A stretch of 23,164 bases of DNA from JAEZVV01 sp036652035 (GTDB lineage: Bacteria; Pseudomonadota; Gammaproteobacteria; Burkholderiales; Burkholderiaceae_F). The notes beneath the pieces are model-generated. The model was not told the DNA's origin and made no database searches. It saw only the letters and a list, made by a program, of their open reading frames with translations. This document shows, one piece after another, positions 1 to 4,862 of this stretch; the first letter of the stretch is position 1; each line of letters begins with the position of its first letter. Made by a program: the position numbers and the translations under genes. The stretch is from assembly GCA_036652035.1 (NCBI GenBank), contig JAVVWR010000051.1, positions 1 through 23,164 on the forward strand. Direction: 5' to 3'.

Positions 1-353
1 CCGGTGTCGGTGGCGAGCGAAACTGGCACGCTCAGCAGACGCACTTGCCGCCAACACGATGCGGCACGGATTTGAGCTGTCAGACCGGGCGAAGGAAAAG
101 ACACGACACGAAACATCGTTCGTGCTGCGTGCGGCCGGGCTGGACGTGGGCAGCGCGTGGACCGGCTGTAGAAGACCCGCACGGCGGTTGATGCCGGGTC
201 GGGGCGGTTGGGTCACGGCGATAGGCAGCATCGCCAAAAATGGAAACCGCGATGGCTATTGCGCTGCTCAACAACGCTGCATAAGCACAGGCATCGATTT
301 TTAACGCGCCACCATCTCGCGATCCCACTGGAATTCATACCGCCAGAAATGAC
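1..353. other. Stretch without a recognisable gene
   Basis: I find no supportable gene here. Short open frames exist on both strands (59-304 plus, 80-328 minus) but have no family resemblance, no convincing ribosome binding site and a composition typical of random GC-rich frames. The minus frame has an Ala-rich hydrophobic stretch that could look like a membrane segment, which is not enough to call it. No tRNA, tmRNA or RNase P signature was seen. It lies just beyond the terminator of the tRNA-Ala gene. Confidence 0.5.
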
Positions 354-381
354 AAAAGGCCTTGATTTCTCAAGGCCTTTT
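354..381 (-). terminator. Intrinsic terminator of the tRNA-Ala gene
   Basis: A perfect 12-bp inverted repeat (354-365 with 370-381, 4-nt loop) starts nine bases beyond the tRNA 3' end. Read on the minus strand, the 3' arm ends in TTTT followed by more T-rich sequence, as in an intrinsic terminator. Confidence 0.8.
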
Positions 382-389
382 GAAAATCT

Positions 390-465
<76 letters not shown>

Positions 466-519
466 TTATGTCCCGCCGCATCGACCAACATCAAGTCAGC
501 GACATCAAGCGAGAAACGA

Positions 520-548
520 ATTGTGCCGTTTTTTTTAAATCGCTTCAA
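520..548 (-). promoter_or_regulatory. Sigma70-type promoter of tRNA-Ala
   Basis: On the minus strand there is a -35 box TTGAAG (548-543), an exact 17-bp spacer rich in A, and a -10 box CACAAT (525-520). Transcription would start near 513, giving a leader of about 48 nt before the mature tRNA. No other candidate of this quality lies upstream of the tRNA. Confidence 0.6.
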
Positions 549-740
549 CTCGGGTCGGCAAATTTTGATTCGAACTTGACTGGAACGCTAGAAAACCCGG
601 CCACACCGAGGCCGCCACAACTGCGTTTTGCGAGCGCGAGCACGACACGCGCGCCACGACGCCCCAGCCTGCAATGATCGGCTTGATCGCCCCCGCCACG
701 CCGCTCTTTGCAGGCGCGCTTGCGCGCTGTCCGCGGCGCT

Positions 741-1625
741 CTAGTCGGGTGAGCGAGCGCTGGCGGCTTCCAGCACCTTCAACAAGGCACTGGTATCGAG
801 CCGACCCCAGCCCTGACCCGCCATCGCATTGAGTTGTTGAGCCACCAAGGCCACGGCCGGCATCGCCAGGCCGGCGTCGCGCGCCATCTCGATCACCAGA
901 CCAAAATCTTTCTGATGCAGGCGCGACTCGATGCCGGCCGAGAAATCACGCGCTGCCATCTTCGGCCCCATCAGGTCGAGCATCTTGCTGCCCGCAAAGC
1001 CGGCCGAGATCGCGCCCAGCACGCGATCGGCGGCTACCCCTTGCGAGCGCGCGAACAACATCGCCTCGGCGATGCCCTGGATGTTGACGACCTGAACGAT
1101 CTGGTTGCAGGCCTTGGCGACCTGACCCGCGCCGTTGGGGCCCAGGTGCGTGATGGTCTGCCCCAGACAGGCGAGCAAAGGCCGCGCCCGGTCCAGCACG
1201 GCGGCATCGCCGCCGACCATGATCGAGAGCGTGGCGGCCTGCGCACCCTTGACCCCACCCGAGACCGGCGCGTCGAGCAGAGCCACGCCCTGGGCCGCCA
1301 GACGAGCCGCAAAGTCACGCGCCGCGGGGGCGGCAATCGTGCTGTGGTCAATCACTACCGCGCCTGCCGCCGCCGCGCCAGCCACACCCGCCGGGCCGAA
1401 CAAAACCTGTTCAACATCGGCAGTGGCTGTCACGTTGATGAAGATGAATTCGGCACCGGCCGCAGCCTGGGCGGCGCTGTCGCACGCGATCGCGCCGCGC
1501 GCTACCAAGGCCGCCATCGCCGCGGGGCGTCGGGCGTAGAGCCGCAGCTCATGCCCGGCGGCCAGCAGATGCCCGGCCATGGGCGCGCCCATCGCGCCCA
1601 GGCCGACAAAGGCTAGCGTCGTCAT
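741..1625 (-). CDS. NAD(P)-dependent 3-hydroxyisobutyrate / tartronate-semialdehyde reductase-family dehydrogenase
   Basis: A 294-residue beta-hydroxyacid dehydrogenase that should reversibly reduce a semialdehyde to a hydroxyacid using NAD(P)H in the cytoplasm. It has an N-terminal Rossmann fingerprint FVGLGAMGAPMA (residues 6-17), the substrate-binding segment DAPVSGG (118-124), the catalytic lysine K171 with N174 in GQVAKACN, and the second lysine region QKDFG (K239). The C-terminal GWGRLDTSALLKVLE (272-286) resembles the GarR/GlxR branch, so 2-hydroxy-3-oxopropionate reductase is as likely as 3-hydroxyisobutyrate dehydrogenase. The start at 1625 was chosen because MTTLAFVG begins the fold; a longer frame to 1706 only adds sequence antisense in character to the upstream gene. 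It begins 7 nt after the VOC gene stops and is the last gene of the putative operon. The substrate is not determinable from sequence. Confidence 0.88.
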   Translation of the reverse strand: MTTLAFVGLGAMGAPMAGHLLAAGHELRLYARRPAAMAALVARGAIACDSAAQAAAGAEFIFINVTATADVEQVLFGPAGVAGAAAAGAVVIDHSTIAAPAARDFAARLAAQGVALLDAPVSGGVKGAQAATLSIMVGGDAAVLDRARPLLACLGQTITHLGPNGAGQVAKACNQIVQVVNIQGIAEAMLFARSQGVAADRVLGAISAGFAGSKMLDLMGPKMAARDFSAGIESRLHQKDFGLVIEMARDAGLAMPAVALVAQQLNAMAGQGWGRLDTSALLKVLEAASARSPD

Positions 1626-1632
1626 GGACGGC

Positions 1633-2031
1633 TTACTTGCTCCATTCGCCGTTGTAGAGCACGACGCGATAACCGTCAGGGTCTTCGAAGGTCGCGCCTT
1701 GCGCATCCCAATACGGATTGACCGAACTCACCTGATTGAAACCGGCGTCGAACATGCGGCGCAGCAGGCGCTGCCAGTTGTCGCGATCGGCAATGTAGAA
1801 GACCAGCAGGTGATCGGGCGTGGGCGCGCGCGGCGCACGCTGGTCGTCATGGTGACGGGTGAACTCCAGGTGGTAAGGCCAGCTCGGGTGGCCGAGCATG
1901 ATGCCGTCCCAACCGTTGTGATCTTCAAACCCGGCAAGCAGTTCGAAACCGAGTCCATCGCGGTAGAAGGTGAGCAGACGCTCCAGGTCGTTCGAGGGGC
2001 GCGCCACGCGCAGCTTGGGGATGACTTTCAT
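1633..2031 (-). CDS. Small VOC-superfamily protein, YycE-like (glyoxalase/bleomycin-resistance fold)
   Basis: A 132-residue protein of the vicinal-oxygen-chelate fold with two beta-alpha-beta-beta-beta modules. The first module begins LRVARPSNDLERLLTFYRDGLGF (7-29) and is followed by FEDHNGWDGIMLG, the pattern of the Bacillus YycE group. The second carries PDHLLVFYI (72-80) and ends FEDPDGYRVVLYNGEW (115-130). Possible metal ligands are H54/E56 and H74. Its start overlaps the stop of the upstream reductase gene by the ATGA arrangement (2028-2031), and it has a strong ribosome site AGGAG five bases before ATG. Members of this group mostly have no known reaction; it could be a lyase, an isomerase, a dioxygenase or a binding protein. 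Family call firm, function unknown. Confidence 0.85.
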   Translation of the reverse strand: MKVIPKLRVARPSNDLERLLTFYRDGLGFELLAGFEDHNGWDGIMLGHPSWPYHLEFTRHHDDQRAPRAPTPDHLLVFYIADRDNWQRLLRRMFDAGFNQVSSVNPYWDAQGATFEDPDGYRVVLYNGEWSK

Positions 2032-3029
2032 TTTTGCTCCTGTGGTGCCGGCGAGATGCGCAGGGCGCGCGCTCGAGCGGCGGTCAATCCATGGACATGG
2101 CGCACCGTTGGCACCGCGATCCCGGCCTGCTCGGCCAATTCCATCACGGCGCCGACAATGGCGTCGAGCTCCAGCGTGCGTCGGTTCTCCAGATCCTGCA
2201 GCATCGAGATCTTGGCCGCCCCCAACTGGCGGGCGAGGTCGATGCGCTGATCCGGCGTCATGCCAATTCGCACCCCAAGATGCTCGGCTACCGCCATGCC
2301 TTCTAGCATCATCGCCCGAATCACCTCAAGAACTTCTGCATCGGCGCAAATCTCGTTCATCAGATAGCCCGTCAATGCCGCCACGGGGTTGAAAGAGAGA
2401 TTGCCGATCAGCTTGGTCCAGACATCGGTCCGGATATCGCGCGAGGTCTGGGCCTCGAAACCCGCCTGACTCAAGGCTGCGCACACCGCGCGCAGCCGTG
2501 GCGAATCGGAGTTATCCGGCTCGCCCAGGATCAGACGCCGGCCGCCGGTGTGGTGCACTTCCCCCGGCGCGCGCAACTCGGCGGCAATGTGGACCACGCA
2601 CCCCAGCACATGCGCCGGATCGAGCCAACGCCAGAGATCGCCGTGCGGATCCAGCGCGCGCAGGCTGCGCCCCTCCATCGGCCCCGACAGGCGATGGAAA
2701 TACCACCACGGCAGGCCATTGATGGCGGGCAGAACCACGGTCCCAGGCGCGATCAAGGGCGAGAGCTTGGGCGCCATGGCCGGAATCGAGTAGGCCTTGA
2801 GAGCAATCACGATCAGGTCCTGCGGACCGAGATCGGCCGGCTCGCGTACGGCGGCAAGGCGAAAGTTGCCGCCCTTGCCATCGACATGATCAACCAGCGT
2901 GAGGCCACGTTCGCGGATCGCGGCCAGATGCGGCCCGCGCGCCACCAGGCTGACCTCATTGCCGGCGGCCGCGAGCTTGGCGCCCAGGCTGGCGCCAATG
3001 CCACCGGCGCCAACGATCGCCACTCTCAT
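2028..3029 (-). CDS. Ketopantoate reductase-family (PanE/ApbA-type) 2-oxoacid reductase
   Basis: A 333-residue NADPH-dependent reductase of the 2-dehydropantoate 2-reductase fold. The N-terminal nucleotide site is GAGGIGASLG (7-16). The conserved asparagine is in NGLPWWYF (N104), the catalytic lysine K206 lies in DVWTKLIGN with N210 and N214 following, and the C-terminal acidic residue is in RRTLE (E287). The start at 3029 was chosen because the Rossmann strand MRVAIVGAGG begins there and AAGGG lies upstream; a longer frame to 3146 overlaps the previous gene out of frame. Gene ends overlap both neighbours by 4 nt (3026-3029 and 2028-2031), implying translational coupling. Context beside VOC proteins and a hydroxyacid dehydrogenase suggests a catabolic rather than pantothenate-making role, though the biosynthetic reaction cannot be excluded. 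Confidence 0.87.
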   Translation of the reverse strand: MRVAIVGAGGIGASLGAKLAAAGNEVSLVARGPHLAAIRERGLTLVDHVDGKGGNFRLAAVREPADLGPQDLIVIALKAYSIPAMAPKLSPLIAPGTVVLPAINGLPWWYFHRLSGPMEGRSLRALDPHGDLWRWLDPAHVLGCVVHIAAELRAPGEVHHTGGRRLILGEPDNSDSPRLRAVCAALSQAGFEAQTSRDIRTDVWTKLIGNLSFNPVAALTGYLMNEICADAEVLEVIRAMMLEGMAVAEHLGVRIGMTPDQRIDLARQLGAAKISMLQDLENRRTLELDAIVGAVMELAEQAGIAVPTVRHVHGLTAARARALRISPAPQEQK

Positions 3030-3637
3030 TGATCGCCCTTCTTTCGCTGCGCCACCTCGGGCCGGTCGTTCTGCTGCGGCTTGAGCACTGTTGCGCCGCG
3101 CCCTGCCGCCCGCGCCTGCCGCCATTGGCGCTTGCGCCGGGTCCACTCTTCAAGCCGCGTATGCGCCGCCTGGCTTTCTTGTGCCATCTGCATCGCCGAG
3201 GCGAGCTGGGCCGAGAGCTCAAGCCGCACGCCATTGGGATCGAAGAAATAGATCGACTTGAAAATGTGGTGGTCGGTCACGCCGATCACCTCAACCCCGT
3301 GGGCGATCAGGCGCGCCTTCATCAGCTCCAATGCATCGACGGTGTCGACGCGCAGCGCGATGTGGTTGACCCAGGCCGGCGTGTTGGGGCTGGGCTCGCA
3401 GGCCTGGTCGTCGCCGAGGTCGAAAAAAGCGAGGCAAGAGCCGTCACGCATGCGGAAGAAGATGTGCGTATACGGGCAGTGCTCGCCGGTCGATGGCACG
3501 TAGTCGCTCTGGATGATGTGATAGAGCGGCAGCCCCAGGATGTCCTCGTAGAAATGCCGGGTCTCCTCGGCGTCGCGACAGCGGTAGGCGTAGTGGTGCA
3601 AGCCATGAATGGCAATCGGGGCGGGAATCAGGCTCAC
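3026..3637 (-). CDS. VOC-superfamily protein (dioxygenase/glyoxalase-like) with basic C-terminal tail
   Basis: A 203-residue two-module VOC protein. Module one starts GLHHYAYRCRDAEETRHFYEDILG; module two starts WVNHIALRVDTVDALELMK. It ends in FFDPNGVRLELSA, the signature closing strand of extradiol-dioxygenase-like members. Likely metal ligands are H14 or H15, H92 and E140. After about residue 145 the fold is complete, and a tail of roughly 55 residues rich in R, K and Q follows. The start codon is GTG (3637) with GGGAG eight bases upstream. It lies 51 bp downstream of the CysB-like gene and overlaps the reductase gene by ATGA. The reaction cannot be named; ring-cleavage dioxygenase, glyoxalase or isomerase are all possible within the family. 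Confidence 0.85.
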   Translation of the reverse strand: MSLIPAPIAIHGLHHYAYRCRDAEETRHFYEDILGLPLYHIIQSDYVPSTGEHCPYTHIFFRMRDGSCLAFFDLGDDQACEPSPNTPAWVNHIALRVDTVDALELMKARLIAHGVEVIGVTDHHIFKSIYFFDPNGVRLELSAQLASAMQMAQESQAAHTRLEEWTRRKRQWRQARAAGRGATVLKPQQNDRPEVAQRKKGDQ

Positions 3638-3657
3638 GGCAGTTGCTCCCAGGGTTT

Positions 3658-3677
3658 TCGATAATCCAGTGTATCGA
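3658..3677 (-). promoter_or_regulatory. 20-bp dyad between the CysB-like gene and the enzyme genes
   Basis: Arms TCGATA (3658-3663) and TATCGA (3672-3677) surround an 8-bp centre. The dyad sits in the 51-bp gap between the regulator stop (3689) and the GTG start of the VOC gene (3637). A LysR-type protein could bind such a site, or it could fold as a weak hairpin in a read-through transcript. No clear promoter boxes accompany it, so the role is inferred from position and symmetry. Confidence 0.35.
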
Positions 3678-3688
3678 GGCCATCCCCG

Positions 3689-4618
3689 CTACTGGCCCAG
3701 CGCTTCCTGCAGACGACGCTTGTCCCAACCCGGCACCAGCATCTCGACAAACGCGTAAACGAAGCCGCGCTGGTAAGTCCCCTGCTTGACTGCGAGCCGC
3801 GCCACGTTGGCGCCGAACAAGTGGCCGCAGGGCAGCGCGACCAGGCCGTCGCGCGGCGGATCGACCGCCATGCCGGCGACGATGCCAATCCCCAGTCCGA
3901 CGCCGACATAGGTCTTGATCACATCGGCGTCAAGCGCCTCGAGCACGATGTTGGGTTCGATCCCGGCCGCCGCAAAGGCAGCGTCGATCTTGCTGCGTCC
4001 GGCGAAGTGGGTCTCGTAGGTGACGATCGGAAACCGCGCCAGATCCTTGAGCGTGAGTGTCTCGGGCTTCTTGATGAACTGGCCCAGCGGGTGCCCGGCC
4101 GGCACGCAGACGATGTGCTGCCACTCATAGACGGGAATCGACAAGAGCCCGGGCGAGTCGGCCAGGGACTCGGTGGCAATCCCGAGATCGGCCTCGCCGT
4201 TGACCAGCATGGCCGCGATCTGCGTCGGATTGGCTTCGAGCAGCTTGAGCCGGACCGCCGGGTATTTCGCAACGAACTCGCTCACCACCGACGGCAGCAC
4301 ATAACGCGCCTGGGTGTGCGTGGTCGCCACGCGCAAAGTGCCTTCGGGTGAGCCGGAGTAATCCCGCGCCAGTTTCTTGAGCCGATCGATCTCGGCCACG
4401 ATCGCTTCCGCCGCGCTCAAGACCTGCTGCCCGGGGGGCGTTAGCCCTAGCACGCGCCGTCCGTGGCGCGCAAGGATGGGAACACCGAGTTCCCCCTCCA
4501 ATTCCATCATGGCTTTCGACATCGCCGGCTGCGACGTGTGCAAGGCGGCTGCCGCAGCAGTGAGTGAGAACTTCTGTCGCGCGATCTCGCGCAGGAAGCG
4601 AAATTGTTGCAGATTCAT
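3689..4618 (-). CDS. CysB-family LysR-type transcriptional regulator
   Basis: A 309-residue LysR regulator clearly of the CysB/Cbl branch. The N-terminal winged helix-turn-helix covers about residues 1-60 (LTAAAAALHTSQPAMSKAMM). The effector domain carries the diagnostic TTHTQARY (99-106), TQIA, ATES, GRSKIDAAF and DADVIKTYV stretches. Residues T100, T102, Q103, T149 and W166 fall at the same numbers as the effector-site residues of enterobacterial CysB, but position 202 is Glu where that protein has Thr. It is shorter than E. coli CysB (324) and reads as a paralogue rather than the housekeeping cysteine regulator. It is transcribed in the same direction as, and 51 bp before, four enzyme genes that it probably controls. 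The start at 4618 is supported by GGAG nine bases upstream. Confidence 0.88.
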   Translation of the reverse strand: MNLQQFRFLREIARQKFSLTAAAAALHTSQPAMSKAMMELEGELGVPILARHGRRVLGLTPPGQQVLSAAEAIVAEIDRLKKLARDYSGSPEGTLRVATTHTQARYVLPSVVSEFVAKYPAVRLKLLEANPTQIAAMLVNGEADLGIATESLADSPGLLSIPVYEWQHIVCVPAGHPLGQFIKKPETLTLKDLARFPIVTYETHFAGRSKIDAAFAAAGIEPNIVLEALDADVIKTYVGVGLGIGIVAGMAVDPPRDGLVALPCGHLFGANVARLAVKQGTYQRGFVYAFVEMLVPGWDKRRLQEALGQ

Positions 4619-4626
4619 CCGGGTTT

Positions 4627-4670
4627 CTCCGTTTCCATTTCAGTATACGGAGCCACCCTGATCGCAACCA
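4627..4670 (-). promoter_or_regulatory. Promoter of the CysB-like gene with a 6-bp dyad
   Basis: On the minus strand a -10 box TATACT lies at 4647-4642, with TGGTTG (4670-4665) 17 bp upstream as the best -35. An inverted repeat with arms CTCCGT (4627-4632) and ACGGAG (4647-4652) spans from the ribosome binding site to the -10 box and could serve autoregulation. The boxes are seen in the sequence; the operator role is inference. Confidence 0.45.
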
Positions 4671-4683
4671 ATCCGCACCGCAT

Positions 4684-4729
4684 CTACAATATGTAGTGAC
4701 AAAATAGTAAATGACTCGACATATTGGGC
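4684..4729 (+). promoter_or_regulatory. Pair of NrdR-box-like sites upstream of nrdJ
   Basis: Two sites resemble the NrdR box (acaCwAtATaTwGtgt). The first, 4684-4699, has core CAATATGTAG and matches about 12 of 16 positions; its outer CTACA/TGTAG arms are palindromic. The second, 4714-4729, has core CGACATATTG and matches about 11 of 16. The centres are 30 bp apart, close to the three-helical-turn spacing usual for NrdR pairs (31-32 bp). Both lie 134-179 bp before the nrdJ start and upstream of its likely -10 box. NrdR, an ATP-cone repressor of ribonucleotide reductase genes, is not in the window. Confidence 0.5.
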
Positions 4730-4784
4730 TCGCCGATTATCGGTACGGCAGCACAACGGCCAGGGCAACGCGCCTTCAAGCTTC

Positions 4785-4790
4785 TATACT
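4785..4790 (+). promoter_or_regulatory. Likely -10 element of nrdJ
   Basis: TATACT at 4785-4790 is the best -10 box in the nrdJ leader and would start transcription near 4797. No good -35 box lies 16-18 bp upstream, so the promoter may depend on an activator or be weak. It is 56-101 bp downstream of the NrdR-like sites. Confidence 0.4.
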
Positions 4791-4820
4791 GACTGTCATT
4801 GCGCACCAGAAAAATTCATT

Positions 4821-4857
4821 CGCAGCCGCCGTTTTGCGCGGCTGCGTTCGCTAGGAG
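4821..4857 (+). promoter_or_regulatory. nrdJ leader hairpin and ribosome binding site
   Basis: A perfect 9-bp GC-rich stem (4821-4829 with 4838-4846, loop CGTTTTGC) lies just before the ribosome binding site AGGAG (4853-4857), which is five bases from the ATG at 4863. The hairpin has no T-run, so it is not a terminator. It may stabilise the mRNA or tune ribosome access. The leader, about 66 nt from the predicted start site, is too short to hold a cobalamin riboswitch. Confidence 0.5.
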
Positions 4858-4862
4858 AACCC

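Noticed and set aside
80..328. Minus-strand 82-codon frame with a hydrophobic stretch
   Set aside because: No ribosome site, no recognisable family, and low-complexity Arg/Pro-rich remainder; chance frames of this size are frequent in GC-rich DNA.
4619..4862. Possible cobalamin riboswitch before nrdJ
   Set aside because: The leader from the predicted start is only about 66 nt and I see no B12-box; the region is better explained by NrdR-like sites, a -10 box and a simple hairpin.
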